DNA of 64,000 bases, from NCBI RefSeq assembly GCF_030704535.1, contig NC_081821.1, positions 3,797,001 to 3,861,000 of the forward strand. The letters are read 5' to 3'. This document shows, piece by piece, positions 1 to 11,698 of the stretch (the stretch's first letter is position 1; each line of letters opens with the position of its first letter). The position numbers and the translations under genes were made by a program. Origin of the DNA: Vitis vinifera. Taxonomy: Eukaryota; Streptophyta; Magnoliopsida; Vitales; Vitaceae. The notes below the pieces were generated by a model, which was given only the letters and a program-made list of their open reading frames with translations, did no database searches and was not told the origin of the DNA.

Positions 1-420
1 TCATCAAGAGAGAAGGAACAGAAAAATAGACATTCACAAATGCTCCTATTTCAATGTTTTAGGTGTTCATGATAAGGAAGTGCTTTTAGATGTGATTTAG
101 GTAACCCAGGTCATTCAAGTTAAATTTCAAGTATGAACCTCTCCACCTTGGGTTCCACTTTCAGTGGATTTATTCAAGTTTCAATGAATGCGTTTTACGT
201 AACCTAGGTCAGCTAGGGATTGGAAGGGTGATCAGACACCATAGTGTTTCAGTGGTGAGGGTTTTCTTAAACCAGCAGGAGAGGATTTAGGCATCCAGAC
301 AGAGATTTTAGTCCTTTTAGAAAACTTTCTACAGTCAGGGCTCATTGCCTTTCTAACTTATAGGTGGAAGAGGATTCTACTATTTTGATATTTTAGGTGT
401 CTATCACAGGGAAGGCCTGC

Positions 421-510
421 CCTTGAGGCCTGCCTCAAGTGCTAAGGAATTGGATGGGATTGTGGGAGGTACTAGGTCCAAGTCCTAGTGAGGACCAAAA
501 AAATAAAAAT
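421..510 (+). repeat. tRNA-derived SINE, sense copy
   Basis: About 90 bp with an internal Pol III promoter: box A-like TGCCTCAAGTGC at 431-442, box B-like GGTCCAAGTCC at 475-485, and an A-rich tail from about 497. It matches, in reverse orientation, the copies at 2565-2671 and 39165-39262, which share the CTCAAGTGG core and a G-rich middle. A target duplication is not clear (a weak ACAGGG..GGCC similarity on both sides). The family name is unknown to me. Confidence 0.6.
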
Positions 511-1254
511 CAAACAGAGGGCCTTGGAGGTATGATGGGTGGCTGCATCAAATTCTAGATGTTGCTTGTGACTCGGGCTGTTCTTTTTGACAGTCTCCTC
601 ATTCAGCTAATAATATCACTGACCTTTTGTAAGGGACTGTTTTACCCCCCTTGAGGAATGTAGAGACACTCTACCTTATACAAGTTCATGCAGTGCTGTT
701 TTGATGTGTAGCTTTCCTCTTATTCCAATTGGAGAAGTTCTCTAGGTTTCTTCTTTTAATCAACTTTGGTATATTTTGGAAGGATTTCTCATCCTTCATC
801 AGAACTTAAAAATCCATATTAATGAATTAGTCTGTTTCTGATAAATAAATAAAAAATAGAAATGTTAAGTATCCAACCTATATAATGCCGAATACCCCAT
901 TTTTATAGGGAAAAAAGTAGGGAAAAAAGGGCCATTCAACATTGCTTTGGTTGTATAATTTGTTAATATGACCACTGAGATGCCTAATAAAATGTTCAGT
1001 ACCCCATAATTTGAGATTCCTGATAAGAACCTTACAGCAGCAAGGATCAAAAAGTAATCTCTACTGTGCAAGGCCCATATAGTGTTCTCCAAACAAAAAT
1101 ACAATAGGAAGAATCATTTGATACAAAGCGTGTAGTGCAGAAGTAAAATCATGGCATGCATTTTTTTCAAGTATTAAGACATGTTCACACCATTTGATAC
1201 AAAACGAAAAGCACAAAGTGAAAAAATTTCTTGTTTCTGTCCCTTTTAAGTCAC

Positions 1255-1769
1255 AATGGTCCTTGACTTCTATCTGATTTCCTCCAACATAAGTAGATGA
1301 TTAAATTCATCCTTAATCTCCCTCTAATTATCCTTTCTCCACCTCTGGCCAAGGTCTTTCCGTCTCCCTGTTGTTCCAAAAGCTAATCTTGTTCCAAGCC
1401 ATTTCTTTCTAAAAGGATACATTACCAAAAATCTCCTTGTTATACCACTTTAAGTCTTCCTTCAAAGCTATTAACCTTTTCACAAGCACATACATGGAAG
1501 TGCTTGCCATGACTTTACCAAGTCTCCAAAACCCTCTACTTTCAACCACAAATTCTCAAATCTAAAAGGAATTTTTCTTTTCCTAGTCCCACCGCATTAT
1601 ACCCAAATGGGCAAGCACTAGTCTTGGGAACAAGATTTGAGAAACAAATGAGAAATGTCCCTCCCAATCACCTCTACAAAGAAAATGATCCAAACGAGAC
1701 AAACAAAGGCCACCTTTCCCTCCACACGAAGTAAAAATACCGGAGGACATACTAGCTCAATTTCTCAAT
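1255..1769 (-). mobile_element. LINE fragment, end of endonuclease region and linker (3' part of a split copy)
   Basis: The minus strand reads, with frameshifts and stops, like the plant L1-type ORF2 just after the endonuclease: SRLDHFL, DWEGHFS, PFRFENLWL and a KALK/W-rich segment in the order expected for this family. It continues the LINE piece at 3212-3700; the solo LTR at 1770-3211 separates the two. Non-functional relic. Confidence 0.7.
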
Positions 1770-3211
1770 TGTGAAACCAAGGTTTGGTTAATCTCAATTT
1801 TGATGATAATAAAACAAGGTTTGGAATTAATGTTTCATCTTGAGTTTGACTAGGCAAAATGATTTCCAAAGTGGCAATTACAAAAACAAATCAAGTCAAA
1901 AGAAAACCAAGAAAAAGAAGACCACCTCAAATAGAAGAGCTTTCAAGATTTTGAGTAAGATCATTTTGTAAGGTTATTGGTACAATAGGATCATGCATCT
2001 TATTTTTATTCAAACACCTAAAATCATCTAAAAGTTGAATTGCCTTAAAATCCTTTATATTTGAATGATTTCATGTTTTCAATTAAAACATTTCTAAACT
2101 TCTCTAAAGAGTTTTTAAGAAATGTTGCACAAGTTTCTAGAGGTTTCAAAGCTCAAAACCAGATTATTTGAACACTTCACAATGCAACCGGTCATAGGGC
2201 CAAGGAACTGGTTGAGCCAATTGGGCTTGACTAGGTGAGATGCATTTTGCACCATTTTTCTTCCATCTAGTGCTCAACCAATTGAGCTTTTGGCTTGTCC
2301 GATCAAGAACCGACCAAGGGTCAGTTGAGCCTCAAAAAGCCCAAGATCACCTACAAAGCATTTATTGCCCAACAACTAGTGAACCCGTTGCTCAACCAAT
2401 CGACCCCTTAACTTGCCTAACAATTGGTTTGGGCTTCCAAACTTTAAAAAGCAACTTCAATCTTCATTGTTTTATAAAGCTTAATATCCCAAAATCTATT
2501 TCAAATATATTTGAGCCTTAGGGAAAAGTTGTTTAGTGCACTTTAATTCAAAACTTACATATCCTTTTTTTTTTTTTAATAGGTAAATTTTTTGTCTCCA
2601 TTGTGACTTCAACTTGAAACCTCCCATAAACCCTCCCCATCCCTTTACCACTTGAGTCAGGCCTCAAGGACAAAACTTGCATATCCATTTAGTGCACATC
2701 AATCCTAGTTTATCTTACATCCATCTGAACTTAAATTTGTACTAAGATTTTGAGAGTTTAATTCTCAATCATTTCTTGTAACCTTTATGAGGTAAGCTCG
2801 AGTATGGGGTATCACTTAAGAGAAAAATCTAAGTGTCAGGTATCACTTAGTATTTGCTAAGTGTGGGGTATCACTTAGGGAGTTCAAGAGTGAAGCATCT
2901 CGTACAGAATTTTGTAGCACCAATTGAAGTCGATGAATCCAATTATAAAGCTTAAAGGCTTGTATTAGAAGTCTTGATATAGTGGAACCTCAAACTTGGG
3001 ATTGAAGATGGAGGAGAGTGGGTGTAGGTCGGATTGTGCCGAACCACTATAAAATCTTGTGTTCACATTCTCTCTTCCCTACTCTCTTTACTTTATATGC
3101 AATTGTTTTTCCATTATGTTTATTATATATTTGCATATGGTTGTTCCTTCCCCCCACTCCCTTTTCTTTCTAGGGTGAATATTTTTTATTGATCTAGCTA
3201 ATATCCTAACA
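1770..3211 (+). mobile_element. Solo LTR inserted in a LINE (copy A)
   Basis: Starts TGTGAAACC, ends CTAACA, and is flanked by identical 5-bp direct repeats TCAAT (1765-1769 and 3212-3216), as an LTR-retrotransposon integrase would leave. It shares with the LTRs at 8499-9653 and 58483-59696 a TTTTGATGATAA block near the start and a GAACCACTATAAAATCT block near the end. No internal region or second LTR is present, so it looks like the product of LTR-LTR recombination. It contains a SINE at 2565-2671, so its own length was about 1.32 kb. Confidence 0.72.
2565..2671 (-). repeat. SINE nested in the solo LTR
   Basis: Antisense copy of the SINE at 421-510: a T-run (reverse of the A tail) from 2565, then a G-rich body read on the minus strand, and box A TGACTCAAGTGG (minus strand) near 2648-2659. 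The flanks are 15-bp target duplications differing at one base: AAAACTTACATATCC (2550-2564) and AAAACTTGCATATCC (2672-2686). Confidence 0.8.
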
Positions 3212-3700
3212 TCAATGAACTCTAAAAGGGCTTTGATGGTAGAAGAAAACATACTACAATTGTTTTTCAATTGGAAGTAAATCACATTAACGTCACCACC
3301 TAAGCACTAAGGATCTTTCTGAAGCCCTCTGCTGGTGTCAAACTCCTCCCACATCTCTCTTCTTTCCATGTCTAAGGGTGGGCCATAGATCCCTAAAAAA
3401 ATCAATATAAAGTCATTCTCATAGTTCTTGAATCTATAAGATAAGGAATAAGCCCCCAACTCCATTTCCAAACAATCTAATACTCTTTCATCCTAGATCA
3501 ACAAACCCTCTACCTTCAAGAAAACCCTAACCTAAACTCTGACCTACCCCTAAGCTATTGCGTATCCGAAAGGACATAGAGTTGATCTTTGTCTCTTGAA
3601 AGCAAATCAAGTCATCTTGATCATGCAAGCCTCTATGTTCCAAGAGAGAATGTGAAGCTTAATTTGGAAACATACCTTTTTCAAAGACCAAACATCCATT
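3212..3700 (-). mobile_element. LINE fragment, endonuclease N-terminal region (5' part of the split copy)
   Basis: On the minus strand the start of an L1-type apurinic endonuclease is readable with stops: ILSWN near 3655, DLICFQETK near 3600, then a segment like the phosphodiesterase core and GDVNV. The SWN and QETK motifs are the conserved first two blocks of plant LINE endonucleases. The reading stops at the TCAAT target duplication at 3212 and resumes at 1769. Confidence 0.7.
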
Positions 3701-3873
3701 ACGCCTTCTACTTCATTCCCACCACAGTTAATGGAATTGAATAATTTCCTATATTCCCTTAAACTAGTACCACTACTCACTAATAAAAAATTAAAAAAAA
3801 AAAAAACACTAGTGCCACTACTCACCTTTTAAACGAATTATATATTTAAAACCACCTTGCTTCTCAATTTCCA

Positions 3874-4060
3874 TTTTTTTTTTTTTATAAGTAAACGCAC
3901 AAAAAAAAAAGGTATATATATATATATATATATATTAGAATAAAAGGCGCCTTAAGGTTGACCCAAAGCATATAGGGGATATACAAGAGGCACCAAAAAG
4001 CAAGAACAAAAAAAAGAGGGGATACAAAAAATCACTAGCCCTCATCTAGAACCCAACCAA
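3874..4060 (-). mobile_element. LINE 3' terminal fragment
   Basis: A T13 run (3874-3886) followed by ATAAGTAAAC is the reverse complement of the GTTTACTTAT-A(n) end of the intact LINE at 21617-22610. Beyond a (TA)n stretch (about 3910-3934), the minus strand matches that LINE's 3'-UTR style (CTTGTATA.., ..GCGCCTT..). Only the 3' end is recognisable. Confidence 0.55.
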
Positions 4061-7040
4061 TCAAAAAAGTTGATTAAAGGAATTTTCATTAAAACGTTTA
4101 GTATATCATTTTCACACCCTTCTACAGAGACTTCCACATTTCTACAAAACCAAAGGAATTTCTAACTCCCCCATTAAGAAGGCTTCGCCCTTGTCTGCAT
4201 GTTACCTTGAACCACTACTAGTGGCAATTTAAAGCCTACTAAGCCATTTGAGCTAGATAAGAGAGGAGCATCCAAATCAAACTCCTCCAAACCTCAATGG
4301 TACTCATTTCCATCTTTCACATTATTAAAATGATCATTAAAAATGTGTTTGGCCTAGTTCATGACAATATTAATATTCAAAATTCTACTATTTCAATTTA
4401 ATGCTAAAAATGACAAAATAAAATTCCTATCTTTTTCATATAATCAATTTATGATAAATTTAATTCACCATTTTTTAAAAATTTCACAATGATTTATGTT
4501 TTAACTTGGTTTTAATGTGTAAGTAATTGCTAATTTTCTAACATTAGTCTAGGCTAGAAACAACAAAGAATTCATATCCTTTTCATATAATCACTTTATA
4601 TTGAATTTAATCATGATCCTTATTTTAGCTTTGTTTTAACTTTTAAGAAATTGTTAATTATGTAATTGTTGAACAACCAATTTTCCTAAAAGCTTAAACT
4701 TGTAGAATTTAGGTTCACAATGCATTTTAAGCTCCTTAACAGTGACATTGGTTTAAACTAAAAACTAACGAATTCAAGTTTACACTACAAACAACTAAAT
4801 TACATTTTATATATTTTAAATCTATATTAAACACTACCCATACTCATTTTCCATTATCTATAATATGCCTTGAATACCCATTATCCATATCCATAACCCA
4901 CATCCATTACTTACTTTCTATTAAAATATATGCTATACTCATTACCCATAACCTATTACCAAATGCCAAAGACATGTGCTACTATGGAAAATACTTACAA
5001 CATATAAATCAAGTATTTTATCATCAAATCAAATTTGAAAAACGGATTTTTTTCTACAAGGGGGAACCGATGTAGCCCTAACACATGAAGATGGTTTTTT
5101 TCTTCTAAATACTTCTTGTTATTTTAGATTTCCTATCATATAGATCTTCTATTGTTTTAGCTTTCTTATTTATTTTTATGTTTCTTTTAGATAATTAAGT
5201 CAATTACAACTACAAAAAAAATTCCTTTTTTTCTCTAGGATTATTAGGTTTATAAATACTTTATGTTAGTTACAGTTTAGTGAGATTTTTATTACTTTTT
5301 ATCAATAAAAATAGTTTTTACAATTTGAAGATTCTAACAAAGGCGATCTTCATTATTTTATTTTTTTTGATAGACAAAGACATAATGAAAAGGTGATCTT
5401 CATTATTCATTCTTGCTCTTAATGTTTTAGGTGTTCTAAGAAATCAACAAGACTTTAGATATATAAATCTTGGTAATTTCAATAAGAAAATCAACAAACT
5501 CTGGAATATGACACTTTTCGTCTTTTTTTATTAGAAACACAACATTTTCATTGAAATGGATTAAGAGTACGAAAAAAGGATGACAAATCCTTCCAACAAT
5601 TGCAAAATCTAATCAAAACTGAGGTCAAGATGCCTTCTCCAAAAATACATTGCCAATGATCCTCTCTTTGCTAATTTTACCCTTTTGATATTGAAAATCA
5701 ATTGTATTATTTGCTTATCAAAAAATGATCTCTTAAACAATTTTCGCTTGAAAGGTTGTAAACTGATCCAAAATAGATGGTTCTAAAGATATTCAATGGC
5801 TAGTTGATACCATATTTAATGCACCCAAAAGATTACTTGATTGGCCTGCTAAAATACGATCAAAACAAACTGCAACACTCATATCTTTGTATAAAAAATA
5901 GACCTAGCTACTTGATCTGCACTAAAACCCATTGATTCATTATAATGGGTAACCTCCAATGCATATGGTAAAACCTAGACCATTCCCAACCAGGTGATCA
6001 ATGAAGGCAAAGATCTCTAGTGCCCGAAGTAGAAAAGGCCACCAGACCCATCTGTTTCAGCTATACAACTGACCCATCCCCACCATCTCCACGGATAAGC
6101 AAGACCAAAACTCAATTGATACCACAAAAACCTAACACCTATTACAACCTTTTGCCAAAGGCTAGGCAACTGAAGGCAACATTGGCCAGTAGCTAGGGCA
6201 TCAACAGCTAGAACCTCTGGTAATGCTTCTGAAAAGCTCCCTCTAGGATTTTTAAGCTTCCATGACCTTCGAAGAGCCTTGAGCACACAATAACCAAGCT
6301 TGACCAAGTCTATAATGGAGATGTAATCAACACGAACCACATTATGCAAAAAAATTACATCACTCATAAAATTGTCAATACAAGAAGACATAAGGCACCT
6401 TGCCTTGAAGCCCTTGGCACAATGTGCCCTCAGGTGGAAGAAAATAGGCTCTTCTATCTGCCAACATACTCAACTCAAATCATCAAATCAGCAAAGCCTT
6501 AAACCACACTCTGGATTGATCAAGCAAACTCTTCATCCAATTAGAAATTCAGTACAAATCCACAAAACCCAATTTATGAAGAGAAACCTTTGACTCTGCC
6601 CTTTCAAAACCCACCAATAGCTCTACCTGACAATTTTTTCTCAAAAAATCTAAAAACTCGAAATGATTACAAATTAAAAAGTACTTCACACAAGATTCAA
6701 TGATCACATTTCTTTCTCCTCTTATGCTTAATTTCATAATCCCACGTCCAACCAAACATTAAGATCCCTTCTAAGATACCAACAAAGTTAATGCATTGTT
6801 TGTTAAGCATCTGCATGTAACTCTTGCTTTCGACACCCAAATTAAAGCGGAACCCTAAGTAAACAGTAACTTTTCCTCAACCAACAATTCTACCCCAATT
6901 ATGGAAAACAAAAAGACCCGCACATCATGAACATTTTCGCGGCACGCCCTCATGAGAAATTATTAATCACCAATCCATTTCATAAAAACGGAGATAAAAA
7001 ATAAACCCCAAAAGAAAAGAAGAAGATACAAGAGTGAAAC
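4060..7040. other. AT-rich repeat debris, no supported gene
   Basis: Low-complexity AT-rich DNA. A possible LTR-like piece at about 5070-5335 has TATAAATA-like and polyadenylation-like stretches. A 124-codon minus-strand open frame at 6017-6391 has no family I recognise and no splice context. If the exon at 7041-7154 belongs to a working gene, this stretch is its first intron. Confidence 0.4.
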
Positions 7041-7154
7041 CTGTTTGAGGATATTATCAGCGATACGGTAGTAGTAACGGAGGGAAATCCGATTATCGAC
7101 ATCGAGTTTCTGAGCACTGGCGGCGATGTTGATTCCTCCCGAAGAAGGCCGCAT
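7041..7154 (-). CDS. First exon of a gene resembling AMSH-type deubiquitinase (rest not found)
   Basis: The minus-strand ATG at 7154 opens a 38-codon exon beginning MRPSSGGINIAASAQKLDVD and containing NRISLRYYYRIADNILKQ. It ends in CAG followed by a GT donor (7040-7039). The DNRI.L..YYRIADN.L.Q pattern matches the N-terminal USP8-dimerisation/MIT-like region of plant AMSH1/AMSH3, JAMM-family K63-linkage ubiquitin proteases acting in endosomal sorting. The exon boundary after LKQ also fits that family as I know it. No second exon (..R.E.N.IDLY) or JAMM motif was found on the minus strand down to position 1. Either intron 1 exceeds 7 kb and the gene continues off the window, or this is an orphan exon. 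The surrounding DNA at 7050-7330 is markedly more GC-rich than its neighbours, as in an active 5' end. Confidence 0.65.
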
Positions 7155-8033
7155 CGTCGCAGTGACCTTTTATTTTCTTTTCCTTCCTCTTGCTTTCTAC
7201 AAAAACAACATTTTTCCAGATCGGAACGGAACCCTAACGCTCGGATGCGGAAGCTTCAGGGAAGCGTCGTCAATGGCGACTTGGGCTCGGAGTCGAGCGA
7301 GAAAGAGCGCGACGGAACAAGGTCATTCCGATTTGTAACGAGGGCAAAGATGGAAATATGAATGATCCCAACAACAAAAGAGGCCTGTTTGGCTGCTGTG
7401 AAAACAATTTTCACGGTACAGAATTATTTGATTGGTTGGTGAACCCACATCTCTAAGGAAAAGTGGAAAACAATTTTGAAAAATAAAAATTATAACTTTG
7501 ATTTGATTTGAAACCAATTTGAACTTTATTAGACTAAAATTAATTTGATTAGTCATAAGTTTTTTATGGTACTGTAAAATTATACCAATTATGTTATTCA
7601 AAAAATAAATTGTTTGTAGTGATGAAATTTTATTTATTTTTAATAATTAATTATAATAGTAACCAATTATCTCAATTTTGACCTTTTTTATTTATTTCTT
7701 TTGTCATTTCAATTAAAAAATATTTTTTGTTATAAATCTAATTTAAATTTTAAAAGTTCATGAGAATCTATAGATAATAAAAAGGAATATCATTCATAGT
7801 AATAAACATAAACATCATTTATTAATATTTTTTATTTAATATAATTAGATGATACAAAATTATAAATGTCATAAATCAATAAGAAAAAAATTAATATTTT
7901 ATAAGAAATAGATAATTATTTAAATGTAGAAGTGTACATGAAGATATAAAAAGTAAAATTTAAAAAAAAATAGATTTAGTGGGCATATAATAAACCAACT
8001 TAATAACTTAATTTAAGTTATTAACTAAATTAT

Positions 8034-8152
8034 GAGTGCGTTCGGTAGTGATTTTAAAAAGTATTTATAACATTTATAACACTTTAAAATTTTCATCATT
8101 TAAGTATTAAAAATATTAAAAACACTTCCTATAATCATGGTCAAACGCACTT
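8034..8152. mobile_element. MITE, 119 bp, Tourist-like
   Basis: The terminal inverted repeats start GAGTGCGTT(C/T)GG..AGTGATTTTA and the reverse is readable at 8125-8152. It has the same length and ends as the element at 16617-16735, which has clean TAA target duplications. Here the flanks are TAT/TAA, so the left one has probably mutated. Confidence 0.65.
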
Positions 8153-8498
8153 TAAATATGTATAGTAATGATATGACTTAAAGTTAAAAACAATTTTAAA
8201 TAATAAGTAAAAATAATTAATTTATTATTAAGTTCACATTTTTATTTTATCTTGTTATTCTCATTTGTTACCTTTATAATATTTTTTGTTATTCCATGAC
8301 TTCCATTGTTGTTTGATTTTTTTTTCCTAGTTATAATTTATGATGATAAATATATCAATTTTATAATTTTGAATAAATTTTAAATTATTTTTATCAAACT
8401 TAAAATAAATTTTAAGTAATAATTTTTAAATCAACTACCTGAGTATAATTTAGTTTAAAGTCATTAAGTAATAAGTAATAAATTTTGTCAGACACCCT

Positions 8499-9653
8499 TA
8501 AGAAAACAAAGGCTATGTTTGAGTTTTTAAAATCTTTTCAATCACAACAAATTTAAACAAAATATAAGCAAAGTAAAGAGATAGAGTTTAGAGAATTCAA
8601 ACTCGGGTTTATAGTGGTTCGGCACTTCCTTGCCTATGCCCACTTTCCTCAACCTCCTAACCGAGTGAGGGTTTCACTAACTTGAAACTTCAACCAAGTT
8701 TCCAATCTTCTTACACTTGGATTCCGCCTTCAATGGACTCTTACACAACCTCTTCAAGATTCAACCTTCTTAAAAGCTTTAACACTCAGATTGTTACAAG
8801 TTATAATCACTCAACCTAACTTAAAGATGACTCAAATACAAGACAAAGTTAGGATAACAAACAAGAGTGCACTAAAAGATATGCAAGTAGTGATTTAATG
8901 CACTATGAAAGAAATGAGAGCTTTTTGATCAAGAACAGACAGGTAGGCTTTGAATGCAAGTATTCTCTTGTCAATAAATGAAGTGGAGCTCTCAATTTAT
9001 AGGTTTCTAAGGTCAGGAGTCAAAAACAGCAAAAGGTAACCTCGTCCGGTCAAGTTAGGGGTCAACCGGTTCACTAGCCGTTGGAGCATTTAATGCATGA
9101 CAAGTTACCGTTGCCTCAACTGGACCTCGATCGGGAAGAGAAGGCTACTAGGAGAGAGAGAAGGTTTTTGACATTCCTTGACCGGTCCTCAACCGGACGA
9201 CCACAACCGGTCGACCGATTCCTCAATCGATTGACCGGTTGGCCATAGCCTCGATCGGTTGAGCCTTTTTGGCCCAAAAAACCTATTTTTTTATTCATTT
9301 CTTTCCTACCACTTAAGCAAGGTCTTTAGGTAAATTATTAAGCCAATTTTGAAACATTTTGCCTAATGTACATTAGTTAAAAACTCGGGTTTTAATGAAA
9401 TCGACATTTTAAATAATAAACCGAGTTTTTAAAGATGCATGAAACGTATGAAAATCCTAAGTGCACTCATGCATTCATCTTACATTAGTTTCCTATGATC
9501 ACAAGTCTTCCAAGCGTCTTGATCTTGTATTCATTTGGTCATTTGATGAATTTTTGAGTTTTATACCTGAGATTCTTAAACATTAAACCAATTAGTCACT
9601 TAACCATTGTTTGTTATCATCAAAACCTGATTAGGAGAACCCTTGAGCTAACA
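8499..9653 (-). mobile_element. Solo LTR (copy B)
   Basis: Minus-strand LTR starting TGTTAGCTCAAGGG (from 9653), with identical 5-bp target duplications ACCCT at 8494-8498 and 9654-9658. It aligns along its length with copy C (58483-59696) in the opposite orientation, apart from a deletion of about 35 bp near its 3' end, where copy C has the CCTCCCTCTTGGG block. The terminal dinucleotide at 8499 has mutated (TA for TG). It contains CCGGTT/CGACCGG-rich stretches at 9040-9260. No internal domain. Confidence 0.82.
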
Positions 9654-9658
9654 ACCCT

Positions 9659-11371
9659 TAATCACAATAAATGTAATTTGAAGAATTAGAAATTTATGTC
9701 TCTTATAAATGTAAGCAAAATGGATAAGATAAAAATATCTACAAACAATTTATTCAATACAATTCGACCTACATCTACTTTCATTAAACTTCAACATCAA
9801 ATCGAGAGTTTCATTATCTATATAAGTTTTTTACCAAGATCTTAAACTTGTATTAAACTCTTCAATAGGTCCATTGGTAAATTTTGTAGCGTTGACGAAT
9901 GTTTTTTTTTTTTTTGTATGTTAATTCTTTTAAATTATGTTTAGTTATCAAAAAGTACGAAGGAAATAAAAAGAATATTAAGAAAAATGATTTTTTTATG
10001 TTTGGTTATTTTATAAAAAAAAATGAAATAAAATTAAATATAATTATAAATTTATTTAATATTTATATTGGTGTGTTAAAATAAATAAAATGAATTTGAA
10101 GTAACAAATAAATATAATTTATCTATTGTAACTTTTTTTTTTTTTTTTTTACTTTTTCTGCCTATTTTTTTTCTTTTTCCACTTTCCATCAAAATTTTCA
10201 ACAACCAGCATTATCTCATTGCATTTGATTAGTGACTTGGAGGATGACTTCTATTTATCAGTGATGTCATGCTCTTGGACTACATTCAATTATGGTAACT
10301 TTTTTTCATTTTTTTTCATCAAGGGCTGGAATTCAATCGTGATTACTATCTATTTCTGAATATGACGAGATTCTAGCTCATGTGTTCATTCTTTCGGTTT
10401 AGGCTGGTCGATTGAATCATGGCTCTAATTGTTCAATGTGAATTCCAGGGTTAGGCCCACGGGGTGGTTATAAACAGTGACCATCAAGCTAGGCCCAACT
10501 TTGGCCGATCTAGGTTGGTGAGGCCCAATCTGGTCGAGTTGTCCCCACATAGACAAACGTTCTAGGTGGTGTGGCCGAACCATGTTTAGCCTAAAAGTTC
10601 ATTTGACCATTCAATAGCCTTGGCTAGGGTTGGTTTAGCAAGACTAGTCTTGTCTGATCTAAATCTTGTCTAATCTTGGTTTAGCTAGGTTGTTTTTTTA
10701 TGTATTTTTTTATTACCTAAATATAATATTCCAATCTAAATCTATTTTTGTTTATCGTCAAAATATGAAATTAATCAAAATTTTGATTTCAACTAAAAGA
10801 AAATTCATTAAAATCTTTTAAGTTGATAATTTCTCACCATAACATAGTAAAAAATTTCCATAAATAAATATTCAATAAATTAATAACCCCATTTGAATAA
10901 TAAAATTATTTAGTCCCCATTCGATATTTTATTAATAATCTTATTAAATACACAGAACAATACTTTTTTTAGAATTTCTTAAAGGCCCAAAGAAATATAA
11001 GTCAATAATCAATAAAGTACATAAAAAATAGTAAAAAAAAATTATGATACAGTATCAAGTAACTTTTTACAACTTTCACTTTTCTTAATTTAACTATTTA
11101 TTCTATATTCTTATCTTAAAACTATTTCTATATTCTATAATTAATGACTATTTTCTTTAGAGTCTTTTTGAATTTCTAGGTATTAGTTTTTTACCTTATC
11201 GATTATTTTTTTGATTTATAAGTTATTATTATAAAGTAGGAACGTAAAGTTTTTCCAAAATTAATAAATATTTATTTATTAATTAATTAATAACTTGTTA
11301 AGATAATCATTTCATTTGGTACGAAGGTATTATTTTATAAGGATTTTATTATAGTATAAGTAATAAAAAAT
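9659..11371. other. AT-rich intergenic DNA
   Basis: No coding signal. 9936-10206 resembles the AT-rich MITE-like family seen at 52935-53231 (an ATGTTTRGTT start and a TTTTC-rich interior). 10380-10700 is less AT-rich, with repeated GGCC(A/G)A and TTGGTTTAGC words, but I recognise no element in it. Confidence 0.4.
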
Positions 11372-11698
11372 AAAAAGATGAAGGTTATATTTGGTTTCGG
11401 ATAATGTCAAGAAAAGAAAAAAAATATTAAAAAAATGATTTTCTTATATTTGATTTTGACATAAAAATAAGATAAAAAATCAAATATAATTAAAATTATA
11501 TATATTTTAAAATTATTTAATATTTAATTATTTACATAACAAATAAAAGATAAATAAAATAAATTTAAAACAATGTATGAAATAATTTATTAATTTTAAA
11601 TTTATTTTTTATTTTCTTTTTTGTTTTGTTTTTTGTGCATGGAGCAAGTGAAATGCATATCTAGCTCTTTCGTTACCTTTCTATACGACCAACCATCA
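11372..11698 (+). repeat. Direct repeat of host DNA, left copy
   Basis: Matches 12901-13312 over nearly all its length, ending in the same GACCAACCATCA. Relative to the right copy it lacks about 90 bp near its 3' end. The pair encloses the pararetrovirus fragment. Confidence 0.8.

Noticed and set aside
865-1104. 79-codon minus-strand open frame with hydrophobic residues
   Set aside because: AT-rich DNA gives Phe/Leu/Ile-rich frames by chance; no start context or family match.
6017-6391. 124-codon minus-strand open frame
   Set aside because: I recognise no domain, the composition is not clearly coding, and it does not fit as an AMSH exon; kept only as a note under the gap entry.
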